Shown: piece by piece, positions 35,432 to 42,261 of the stretch | How positions within the stretch are numbered: the first letter of the stretch is position 1 | How the letters are laid out: every line of letters starts with the position of its first letter | Assembly (NCBI GenBank): GCA_009837445.1 | Contig: VXTM01000021.1 | Span: forward strand, 1-64,000 | Length of the DNA stretch: 64,000 nucleotides | Reading direction: 5' to 3' | Source of the DNA: Acidimicrobiaceae bacterium | GTDB taxonomy: Bacteria; Actinomycetota; Acidimicrobiia; Acidimicrobiales; Aldehydirespiratoraceae | The notes under the pieces: generated by a model | Told to the model about the DNA's origin: nothing | Databases searched by the model: none | The model's input: only the letters and a program-made list of their open reading frames with translations | Position numbers and translations under genes: made by a program

Positions 35432-35971
35432 ATGCTGAAGAAGGCGATGATCTATCTCGGGCTCGGTCCGGACGAGCACTACGAGAGCTACGACGACCCG
35501 ATCCGCCAGACACCGTCACACGGCGCGGCGCCGGGCCGGTACGCGCCCGAGGCCGCACAGCCAGGGGTCTCGGTCGCATCGGGCACCGCGCCCGGCGACC
35601 CGGTCCTGGGACGAACGGTGCGGCCGGTGCACCTAGCACCGGTCGAGGGCGGCGCGGGTCCGGAGGCGGAGTACGACAACCCGGTGCGGGTCGTGCACTC
35701 CGTGGCCGCCAAGAGCATGAAGCCCCACGCGGTCTCTCCGGACGCCTTCAACGACGCCCAGGAGATCGGCGACCGGTTCAAGTCGGGCCAGCCCGTGATC
35801 GTAAACCTTCAGGCAGTCGATCGGGACTTGCAGCGACGACTGGTGGACTTCTCGAGCGGCCTCTGTTACGCCATGGGCGGCAAGATGGACCGAGTCGCCG
35901 ACCAGGTCTACCTGCTCACCCCTGCGGAGGTGGAGGTGTCGAAGGAGACCGCCCGGCCCAAGCGCTCCTGA
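35432..35971 (+). CDS. sepF: Cell division protein SepF
   Basis: A 179-residue cytoplasmic protein that links FtsZ to the membrane and takes the place of FtsA in actinobacteria. The N-terminal amphipathic segment (MLKKAMIYLGLGPDEHYESY) is followed by a Pro/Ala/Gly linker and the SepF core (QEIGDRFKSGQPVIVNLQ, LQRRLVDFSSGLCYAMGGKM). ATG 35432 gives the family N-terminus and has AAGGAG about 10 bases upstream; TAAAGT (35404-35409) may be its -10 box. Confidence 0.95.
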   Translation: MLKKAMIYLGLGPDEHYESYDDPIRQTPSHGAAPGRYAPEAAQPGVSVASGTAPGDPVLGRTVRPVHLAPVEGGAGPEAEYDNPVRVVHSVAAKSMKPHAVSPDAFNDAQEIGDRFKSGQPVIVNLQAVDRDLQRRLVDFSSGLCYAMGGKMDRVADQVYLLTPAEVEVSKETARPKRS

Positions 35972-35988
35972 CTCGGCAGGCGCCGTAA

Positions 35989-36258
35989 GTGCTCTGGTTC
36001 GTCTGCCTGCTGCTCAACCTCTACCTGTTCGCGATCTTCGGTCGCGTGCTGCTGAGCTGGTTCCCCCTCAATCCGCACGGGGCGATGGCCACCGTCGCCG
36101 GTTTCCTGATCACCGTCACCGACCCGGTCATGAGGCCGGTCCGGCGGATGCTTCCGGCCGCCCGGTTCGGCGGCATGGCGTTCGACTTCTCCCCGGTGAT
36201 CGTGATCTTCGGGATCATCCTTCTGCAGAGGCTCCTCAGGGCGGCCGGGATCTGCTGA
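35989..36258 (+). CDS. yggT: YggT-family membrane protein
   Basis: An 89-residue membrane protein with two hydrophobic segments (about residues 2-24 and 65-85), each next to a conserved block: FGRVLLSWFPLNPHG and VTDPVMRPVRRMLP, then FDFSPVIVIFGIILLQRLL. The family is found beside sepF and divIVA and is thought to assist membrane or division functions. The GTG at 35989 follows sepF by 17 bases, without an obvious ribosome-binding site. Confidence 0.88.
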   Translation: MLWFVCLLLNLYLFAIFGRVLLSWFPLNPHGAMATVAGFLITVTDPVMRPVRRMLPAARFGGMAFDFSPVIVIFGIILLQRLLRAAGIC

Positions 36259-36346
36259 GAGGCTGAGTCCGGGCTGCTCTTCGGGAGCAGGACACCGCGG
36301 CGGGGCATCCACCAAATGCGGGCATGCCCGTGGCATCATCGCCCGC

Positions 36347-37624
36347 ATGAATGCTCTCAACGACCTCTCCACCGAGGTCCGGTTTCGCGAGCGCATGCGC
36401 GGCTACGACTTCGAGGAGGTCGACAGCTACGTCAAGGCGGTGAGCCGGGCCGTGGCCCAGGGCAGGGATCAGATCTCGGACTTGCAGCAGCGACTGGCTC
36501 AGGCAGAGCCGAACGGCGGCAACGGCGACGGGCTGAGCGAGACCCGTGAGATGCTGCTCCGCACCCTCGTGCTGGCACAGCGAACCGCCGACACTGCGAT
36601 CGCGGAGGCGCGGACCGAGGCCAAGTCGATCACCGACTCGGCGCAGGAACGAGCGGCCAAGACGGTCGCTGAGGCTGAGGCGGCCGCGAACGAGCGGCTG
36701 CGCTCCTCGGAGGAGCGGGCGGAGCAGACCCTGGCCGAGGCCGAGGAGAACTGCCAGTTGATTCTCAGCGAGGCGAAGCGGACGGCAGCCACCGAGCTGG
36801 CCGTCGAACGCGCCCGCAAGCTCGAGGAGATCGAGGCTCTCGAGGCAACCCGCGCCGATCTCGAAACGGCTACCGCCGCCATCCAGGCCAGGCTCGACAG
36901 CGAGCGGTGGCAACTGCGCAATCTGGCAACCTCGTTCCAGTCCTTCGTCGAGCAGTTCGAGCCGGTCACTGATCCGGCTGATCCCACCGACGGCCTTGCC
37001 GGGTCGAACGGCTCGGTCTTGGACATCGCGGCTGACGAGGCCACCGAACCCGGCGAGGCCGATCCGGCCACCGAGGTCGAGGACCAGGCCGACCCTGATG
37101 CTCAGGCAGAGTCAGACATCGAGGTCGCCCCGGACCCCGACCACGAAGCTACGGCCGCCGAGCAAGCCGGTGACGAAGCTACGGCCGCCGAGCAGGTCCT
37201 CGACGCGGTTGCCTCCGAGGATGCTGTCGCGGACGAACTCACCACGGAAGCGCTGGATGTCGACGCGCCGACCGACCTCCCGCCGGTGGGATGGACCGAG
37301 GAGAGCGCAGACACGGACGACGTCGCTGCCGGCCGCGCCGACCCGGCCGAGCATGCCGGCGCCGAGCAGGCCCACCAGGGGTCGGCCGATCCACACACCG
37401 GCGACAGCCCCGACGCCGTGGCTGTGCCGGCGACGCATTCGGCGGCGACCCGCAGCCCAGAGCTCTTCGACATCGAGGCCGAGGACGACGACGAGTTCAT
37501 CGAGCAACTCCGGCAGGTCGTCAGCAGCGACGCCCCCTTGCCTAGTGCTGACGCCGCCATGGCTGCGTTCTTCGACCACGACGAGGGCGGTGGCCGCGGC
37601 GGTAGGCTCGGCCAGCGGGCCTGA
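36347..37624 (+). CDS. divIVA: DivIVA-domain protein (Wag31-like) with long acidic tail
   Basis: A 425-residue coiled-coil protein of the pole/septum scaffold family. The N-terminal membrane-binding module has RFRERMRGYDFEEVDSYVKAV. A long coiled coil (about residues 60-200, rich in Ala/Glu/Arg) follows, and then an acidic, Ala-rich tail of about 220 residues ending in FFDHDEGGGRGGRLGQRA. The tail contains a tandem DEATAAEQ-like repeat. CATCAT (36334-36339) lies 7 bases before the ATG, fitting a leaderless start. It probably directs polar growth or septal placement. Confidence 0.88.
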   Translation: MNALNDLSTEVRFRERMRGYDFEEVDSYVKAVSRAVAQGRDQISDLQQRLAQAEPNGGNGDGLSETREMLLRTLVLAQRTADTAIAEARTEAKSITDSAQERAAKTVAEAEAAANERLRSSEERAEQTLAEAEENCQLILSEAKRTAATELAVERARKLEEIEALEATRADLETATAAIQARLDSERWQLRNLATSFQSFVEQFEPVTDPADPTDGLAGSNGSVLDIAADEATEPGEADPATEVEDQADPDAQAESDIEVAPDPDHEATAAEQAGDEATAAEQVLDAVASEDAVADELTTEALDVDAPTDLPPVGWTEESADTDDVAAGRADPAEHAGAEQAHQGSADPHTGDSPDAVAVPATHSAATRSPELFDIEAEDDDEFIEQLRQVVSSDAPLPSADAAMAAFFDHDEGGGRGGRLGQRA

Positions 37625-37646
37625 ACGCCGCACACGCTTGTACCGC

Positions 37647-37655
37647 TGATATAAC
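37647..37655 (+). promoter_or_regulatory. Extended -10 promoter before the DksA-like gene
   Basis: TGATATAAC is an extended -10 element (TG one base before TATAAC) in a 69-base gap after divIVA. No -35 element is evident, which is usual for extended -10 promoters. Confidence 0.45.
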
Positions 37656-37693
37656 CGGGGGTCCTTCGTCTGACGGCAGGACGGGAGCTTGAC

Positions 37694-38176
37694 ATGGCCA
37701 AGGCCGACGGGGCACAAGCCGGCAAGACCACGAACACCGAGCCGTCCGGCGCCGCGACGTCGGCCAAGAAGTCCGGCGCGAAGGGGTCCGGGGCCAAGCC
37801 CCGTTTCGACGCGAAGTTCCTCGAGGACATGAGGCGGAAGCTGCTCAAGGAGCGGGCCAAGTACCTGCACTCGGCCGAGGAGTACCAGGCGGAGGCCGAG
37901 TCGCTGCTGGCCACGCGCGAGCCCGGCGACGTCCAATTCGACGAGGAGGGCGGCGAGGGCACCACCGTGGCGGTCGAACGCGAGCGCGACCTCGCCCTGT
38001 CCAGCCAGGCCCGCCACACGGTGAGCCAGATCGACGCTGCGCTCGAACGCATCGACAACGGCACCTACGGCTACTGCATCACCTCGGGAGCACCGATTCC
38101 CATCGCCCGCCTCCGAGCCATCCCTTGGGCCGCTGAGCGCGTCGAGGTCAAGGCGGGCGGCCTAGGCCGCCGGTAA
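37694..38176 (+). CDS. TraR/DksA-type protein with degenerate zinc finger
   Basis: A 160-residue protein with a Lys/Ser/Ala-rich N-terminus, a coiled-coil region and the DksA/TraR C-terminal block YGYCITSGAPIPIARLRAIPWAAERVEV. The usual four-Cys zinc finger keeps only one Cys; the others are Ser, Ala and Val. DksA proteins act at the RNA polymerase secondary channel. Whether this variant still does is unknown. Position just before lspA is common in actinobacteria. The ATG is preceded by GGACGGGAG. Confidence 0.8.
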   Translation: MAKADGAQAGKTTNTEPSGAATSAKKSGAKGSGAKPRFDAKFLEDMRRKLLKERAKYLHSAEEYQAEAESLLATREPGDVQFDEEGGEGTTVAVERERDLALSSQARHTVSQIDAALERIDNGTYGYCITSGAPIPIARLRAIPWAAERVEVKAGGLGRR

Positions 38177-38189
38177 GACTCCTTAGGAT

Positions 38190-38678
38190 GTGACCGGCGC
38201 GGCAACCGCTGGGTCCAGCCGTCGCTATGGTGCCGCGGCTCTGGCCTCGGCCGCGGTCGTGGTGGTCCTCGACCAGCTCACCAAGTGGTGGGCCCTGGAG
38301 ACGCTCGAAAATGGCCGCGTCATCGACCTGGTGTGGACGCTGCGACTGCGTCTCGTGTTCAACACGGGGGCTGCCTTCAGCAGTTTCCAGGGCCTCGGGC
38401 CCCTGCTCGGCGTGGCGGCGGTGGCGGTGGCCGCAATCCTGCTGCTCAACCGGCGGCTGGTGTCGGGCCGGTTGTCGGCCGTCGCGACCGGCTCGATCGC
38501 CGGGGGAGCGCTCGGCAACCTCGCCGACCGCCTCTTCCGATCGGACGACGGCTTCCTCGGCGGGGCGGTGGTGGACTTCATCGACGTGCAGTGGTGGCCG
38601 GTGTGGAACGTGGCCGACATGGGGGTCGTGCTCGGCGGCGCCGCCCTGGTGTGGGCTGCTTATCGCCGGGAGCGATGA
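38190..38678 (+). CDS. lspA: Signal peptidase II (prolipoprotein signal peptidase)
   Basis: Membrane aspartyl protease that cuts signal peptides from lipoproteins after diacylglyceryl transfer. The 162-residue protein has four membrane segments. Catalytic aspartates lie in [13 protein letters not shown] and VVDFIDV...WNVADMGV, and FNTGAAFS is also conserved. The GTG at 38190 abuts a TAGGAT hexamer directly, too close for a leaderless -10. The stop overlaps rluD (ATGA). A client is the GerMN lipoprotein in this window. Confidence 0.95.
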   Translation: MTGAATAGSSRRYGAAALASAAVVVVLDQLTKWWALETLENGRVIDLVWTLRLRLVFNTGAAFSSFQGLGPLLGVAAVAVAAILLLNRRLVSGRLSAVATGSIAGGALGNLADRLFRSDDGFLGGAVVDFIDVQWWPVWNVADMGVVLGGAALVWAAYRRER

Positions 38679-39598
38679 GCCATCCGGGCGAGGTCGTCGG
38701 CTCGGCCCTCGACGGCCTGAGGCTCGACCGCGTCGTGGCCCTCGTGGCCGACGTGAGCCGATCCGTCGCCGCCCGCTTGGTGGCCACCGGCGGCGTGCGC
38801 CTCGACGGTGCGGTGGTCACGTCGGGCACCAGGCGGGTCGCAGCGGGCGAGTCGCTGTCCGTCGCCGTCGACCGGCGCGACGATCCGCGGCCCGCGGCCG
38901 ACCCCGACGTTGCCTTCCAGACGGTCTTCGAGGACGCTCACGTGGTCGTGGTGGACAAGCCGGCCGGCCTGGTCGTCCACCCTGGCGCGGGGCACGACCG
39001 CGGCACGCTGGTCAACGGCCTGCTGGCCCGCTATCCCGACATCGCCGATGTCGGCGACGCCTACCGGCCCGGGATAGTGCACCGGCTCGATCGCGGCACC
39101 TCGGGCCTGATGGTGGTGGCCCGCACGGAGCTTGCGTACCATCTGCTGGTCGAGCAGTTGCGCTCCCGTCAGCCGCAGCGGGTGTACTCCGCTCTGGTCC
39201 GAGGTCAGCCCGAGGCGGCCTCGGGCGTGATCGATGCGCCGATCGGTAGATCCAGCCGCAACCCGCAGCGCATGACCGTCACCGACCGGGGACGGTCGGC
39301 CCGGACCGGCTACACGGTGGAGCGGCGCTACTGCGTGCCGGCCAGCGCCGCGCTGCTGTCGTGCCGGCTCGAGACGGGCCGCACCCACCAGATCAGGGTC
39401 CATCTCCGGGCCATCGGCCACCCGGTGGTCGGGGATCCGACCTACGGCTCAGGCCGCCTCGACGATGCCTTCGGGCTGTCCCGGCCGTTTCTTCACGCCG
39501 GCAGCCTGTCCTTCACGCACCCCGTCAGCGGCGAGACCGTCCAGGCGGAGTCGCCTCTCCCGCCCGACCTGGCCGCGGTGCTGGCCGCCTGCAGCTAG
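38675..39598 (+). CDS. rluD: RluD-family 23S rRNA pseudouridine synthase
   Basis: A 307-residue RNA-modifying enzyme. An N-terminal S4 domain ([22 protein letters not shown]) is followed by the catalytic domain with [14 protein letters not shown], the catalytic Asp in [15 protein letters not shown], and [13 protein letters not shown]. The lspA-rluD pair is common. Target uridines are inferred from the family. It converges with the Rrf2 gene; the 34-base gap shows no clear terminator. Confidence 0.93.
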   Translation: MSHPGEVVGSALDGLRLDRVVALVADVSRSVAARLVATGGVRLDGAVVTSGTRRVAAGESLSVAVDRRDDPRPAADPDVAFQTVFEDAHVVVVDKPAGLVVHPGAGHDRGTLVNGLLARYPDIADVGDAYRPGIVHRLDRGTSGLMVVARTELAYHLLVEQLRSRQPQRVYSALVRGQPEAASGVIDAPIGRSSRNPQRMTVTDRGRSARTGYTVERRYCVPASAALLSCRLETGRTHQIRVHLRAIGHPVVGDPTYGSGRLDDAFGLSRPFLHAGSLSFTHPVSGETVQAESPLPPDLAAVLAACS

Positions 39599-39632
39599 CG
39601 GATCCAGTTCTCGCAGACCGGCGAGGCTATGT

Positions 39633-40079
39633 CTAGGTCTCGGAGTCCACTGGCCATGGCGCCTCACCCTGGGCCATCGCCGTGATCTGGGCCAGGCTGA
39701 AGGAGTCCAGGAACCGCCGCATGTGCGAGCCCGACGCCGCCCAGATCGCCAGCAGCACGCACTGACCCTCGTGATCGCAGGCACCGTCGGTGTGGGGCTC
39801 GCCGAAATCGCCCGCCGAGATGGGCCCGTCCACCGCCCGCACGATGTCGGACAGCTTGATGTCGGACGGGTCGCGGGCCAGGACGTACCCGCCCCCCACA
39901 CCCCGCTTCGAGCGCACCAGGCCAGCCCCCTTCAGGGCCAGCAGTATCTGCTCAAGGTAGGGCTGGGGCAGCGCGGTGCGCTCAGCGATCTCCCGCACCG
40001 AGGTCGGCGCGCTGTCGCTGTGCAGCGCGAGGGACAGCAGGGCCCGGGACGCGTAGTCGCCCCGTGTCGAAACCCTCAT
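39633..40079 (-). CDS. Rrf2-family transcriptional regulator
   Basis: A 148-residue winged-helix regulator. The N-terminus (MRVSTRGDYASRALLSLALH) and recognition region (TALPQPYLEQILLALKGAGLVRSKRGVGGGY, in parts) are typical. Only two cysteines of the IscR/NsrR cluster site are present (C-x5-C in GACDHEGQC), so Fe-S binding, if any, would need another ligand. ATG 40079 gives the family N-terminus. It is preceded by a structured leader of about 195 bases and divergently transcribed from a phosphodiesterase gene, its likeliest regulated neighbour besides itself. Confidence 0.9.
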   Translation of the reverse strand: MRVSTRGDYASRALLSLALHSDSAPTSVREIAERTALPQPYLEQILLALKGAGLVRSKRGVGGGYVLARDPSDIKLSDIVRAVDGPISAGDFGEPHTDGACDHEGQCVLLAIWAASGSHMRRFLDSFSLAQITAMAQGEAPWPVDSET

Positions 40080-40276
40080 CGCCGGGCTGCGGCGACAGGC
40101 GGCGCGGCGCAGCTCCCGCGTGTCGACACCCTCAGAGGCCCCGCGGGTAGGTGAGCGAACCCGTTCCATACGGGCGGGGCCGTGGCCCGAGCGGCCCGTG
40201 AGCGCAGCGAACAGGAGCGGGAAGCACCCCGCCCCGATTGGACGGGGCTGCACCTACCCGCGCACGTCTCCATGGT
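40080..40276 (-). other. Non-coding leader of the Rrf2 gene with long-range hairpin
   Basis: No supported gene lies here. GCGGGTAGGTG (40143-40153 on the plus strand) and CACCTACCCGC (40251-40261) are a perfect 11-base inverted repeat enclosing 97 GC-rich bases that include further small stems. If transcription starts from the minus-strand TAGGAT box (40280-40285), this whole segment forms the 5' leader of the Rrf2 mRNA. I compared it with SRP and 6S RNA features and could not assign it. Confidence 0.45.
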
Positions 40277-40291
40277 GGCATCCTAGATGCC
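40277..40291. promoter_or_regulatory. Overlapping divergent -10 boxes inside a palindrome
   Basis: GGCATC-CTA-GATGCC is a 6-3-6 inverted repeat ending directly at the GTG of the phosphodiesterase gene (40292). It holds a plus-strand CATCCT box (40279-40284), 7 bases before that GTG, and a minus-strand TAGGAT box (40280-40285) pointing to the Rrf2 gene. A regulator bound here would control both genes. Confidence 0.45.
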
Positions 40292-41416
40292 GTGGCCGGT
40301 CCGGAACCCATACCCGAGCGGAGAGAGCCGGTCCTGCCCGCGTACGGCGGAGGGTGCGTGGCCGACATCGTGCCCGCCATCCTTGAGCCCGGAACGGCTG
40401 AGACGCCAAGCCCGCTGCCCACGGCGGTGCTCGACGCTCGCGCAGTGGTGGTGCTGGTCTTCGACGGCCTGGGCGCCGAACAGCTCGCGGCGCGGCCGCG
40501 TGTCGCACCGACGCTCAACGAGATGCACGCGGCCACCATCACTACCGTCGCCCCGAGCACGACGGCCTCCGCTCTCACCTCCATAGCCACCGGCGTAGGG
40601 GTCGGCGAGCACGGCATCGTCGGCTACCGGATCCCCACGTACGACGGCAATCTCAACGTCCTGAGGTGGAGGACGCCGGTGGGCGACGGGCTGGACCGCC
40701 ATCCGCCCGAGCGGCTCCAGCCGGTTGTGTCCTTCGGCGGGCAGCGCCCACCCGCGCTCCAGAAGGCCGAGTATCGCAAGTCGGGATTCAGCCGTGCCTA
40801 CCTGCGCGACGCCCGGCGCTTCGGCTACAAGATGCTGTCGAGCCTCGTCGTCGAAGTTCGCCAGCTCCTGGCCGCGGGGGAGTCCTTCGTCTACGCCTAC
40901 TACGAGGGGCTCGACATCGTGGCCCACGAGCACGCCTTCGGAGAGCACTATGAGGCCGAGCTGCGAGCCTGCGACCGGCTGATGGCCGACCTGCTCACGG
41001 TCCTCCCCTCCGGCACGGCAGTGGTGGCGATATCCGACCACGGCCTGGTCGACTGCTCCGGGGGCATGGTCAGGATCGACCGCCCGGTTCTCGACTGCTC
41101 TCATGCCGAGTCGGGCGAGGCCCGATTCCGTTGGCTGCACGCTCGGCCCGACCGGGACCGGGACCTCTACGAGGCCGCGGTCGACTGCCACGGTCAGCAG
41201 GCCTGGGTGCACACCGCCTCCGAGATCATCGACGAGGGCTGGCTCGGCCCCGTCGTGACCGACGCGGCCCGGTCACGGCTGGGCGACGTGGCCCTGGTGG
41301 CCCGGGACGGCTGGGCCTTCGGCCACCCCGACGACGGCGGCTCGAACATCATCGGCCGGCACGGCTCGCTCACGTCGGCCGAGATGCTGGTGCCGCTCCT
41401 CGTCCACGTCTCCTAG
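40292..41416 (+). CDS. Alkaline phosphatase superfamily phosphodiesterase
   Basis: A 374-residue protein of the nucleotide pyrophosphatase/phosphodiesterase branch. Metal-binding Asp is in VVVLVFDGLGAEQL, the likely nucleophile Thr in TVAPSTTASALTSIATG, then YYEGLDIVAHEHAFGEHY with metal-site Asp and His residues and ISDHGLVD. No signal peptide is visible, so it seems cytoplasmic. Substrate unknown. GTG 40292 follows CATCCT by 7 bases (leaderless pattern). An upstream ATG at 40238 would run through the palindrome and is less likely. Confidence 0.85.
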   Translation: MAGPEPIPERREPVLPAYGGGCVADIVPAILEPGTAETPSPLPTAVLDARAVVVLVFDGLGAEQLAARPRVAPTLNEMHAATITTVAPSTTASALTSIATGVGVGEHGIVGYRIPTYDGNLNVLRWRTPVGDGLDRHPPERLQPVVSFGGQRPPALQKAEYRKSGFSRAYLRDARRFGYKMLSSLVVEVRQLLAAGESFVYAYYEGLDIVAHEHAFGEHYEAELRACDRLMADLLTVLPSGTAVVAISDHGLVDCSGGMVRIDRPVLDCSHAESGEARFRWLHARPDRDRDLYEAAVDCHGQQAWVHTASEIIDEGWLGPVVTDAARSRLGDVALVARDGWAFGHPDDGGSNIIGRHGSLTSAEMLVPLLVHVS

Positions 41417-41455
41417 GGTTGGGGCGTAGGCCGCCGACAAGCGTGGGGAGGGAGC

Positions 41456-41962
41456 ATGCCTGACACCGAATCTCCCGAGGTGCTGTCTCCGGACTTGATC
41501 GACGTCGCCGGCGGCGAGGGCGACGACGAGATCAACGAGACCATCGACCACCCGGCCAAGGTCATGCGCATAGGCACCATGCTCAAGCAGCTGCTGGCCG
41601 AGGTCCGCTCCACCGAACTTGACGAGGCCAGCCGGCAGCGGCTGCGCGAGATCTACGAGACCTCGGTGGGGGAGGTCGGCTCGGCTCTGTCGCCGGACCT
41701 GCGCGACGAGCTGTCCCGGCTCGCGTCGCCGTTCGACCAGGCCGAGCCACCGTCGGCCGGGGAGCTGCAGGTCGCCAAGGCCCAGCTGGTCGGCTGGCTC
41801 GAAGGCTTGATCCAGGGCATGAAGGCCATGCTGCTGGCCCAGCAGATGACCGCTCACCAGCAGCTCCAGTCCATGCGTGGCGAGCTGCCACCCGGATCCG
41901 ACCCGTACCCGAGACCCCCCCAACCCCCCGACACCGGAAGCCGCCACGGCACCTACCTCTAG
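41456..41962 (+). CDS. bpa: Bacterial proteasome activator Bpa/PafE (DUF2587)
   Basis: A 168-residue ring-forming, ATP-independent activator of the actinobacterial 20S proteasome. The DUF2587 core is visible (DHPAKVMRIGTMLKQLLAEVR, in part, and ELQVAKAQLVGWLEGLIQGM). The C-terminus is GTYL, close to the GQYL tail that mycobacterial Bpa inserts into the proteasome. Its presence predicts prcA/prcB elsewhere in the genome. The ATG has GGGAGGGAG immediately upstream. Confidence 0.9.
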   Translation: MPDTESPEVLSPDLIDVAGGEGDDEINETIDHPAKVMRIGTMLKQLLAEVRSTELDEASRQRLREIYETSVGEVGSALSPDLRDELSRLASPFDQAEPPSAGELQVAKAQLVGWLEGLIQGMKAMLLAQQMTAHQQLQSMRGELPPGSDPYPRPPQPPDTGSRHGTYL

Positions 41963-42079
41963 ATCCGCCAGCCAGATCCGCCAGCCGCCGCGAACCAGCG
42001 AAGCCGGCGGGTGGCGACGGGTCAACCAAGAAACCGGTCCGGCGGGCGCAACGGCGAGGCCGGCGGGTGGCGACGGGTC
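41961..42079. repeat. Short direct repeats between bpa and dnaE
   Basis: Two tandem 13-mers (AGATCCGCCAGCC at 41961-41973 and 41974-41986) are followed by a longer direct repeat containing GCCGGCGGGTGGCGACGGGT, at 42003 and 42059. No coding signal is visible between 41963 and 42195 on either strand. Confidence 0.7.
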
Positions 42080-42195
42080 CGGGCGGCCGACAATGGGGCG
42101 AAGCCCCGTCGGCCGCACGGAGCCCGGCGACAGGCCCCGCCGGCCGGACGCGCCAATGCACTTGCGCGAGCCTCTGAACAGCCGACTATGGTGCG

Positions 42196-42252
42196 AATCA
42201 CAGCTGTGTGATTAGTCCACAGCTTCATCAACAAGGGCAAACAGTGTCCACA
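42196..42252 (+). promoter_or_regulatory. Control region of dnaE: inverted repeat and two DnaA-box-like sites
   Basis: AATCACA-GCTG-TGTGATT (42196-42213) is a perfect 7-4-7 inverted repeat. TAGTCCACA (42213-42221) and GTGTCCACA (42244-42252) each differ by one base from the actinobacterial DnaA box TTGTCCACA and lie 31 bases apart. TATGGT (42187-42192) could be a -10 box. Binding by DnaA is a hypothesis. Confidence 0.4.
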
Positions 42253-42261
42253 GGAGGCAAG

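Noticed and set aside
38184-38189. TAGGAT as a leaderless promoter for lspA
   Set aside because: It directly abuts the GTG with no spacer, so transcription would start inside the coding sequence.
40143-40261. SRP RNA or 6S RNA
   Set aside because: The inverted repeat first suggested a small structured RNA gene, but the conserved SRP apical loop and the 6S central bubble are not recognisable.
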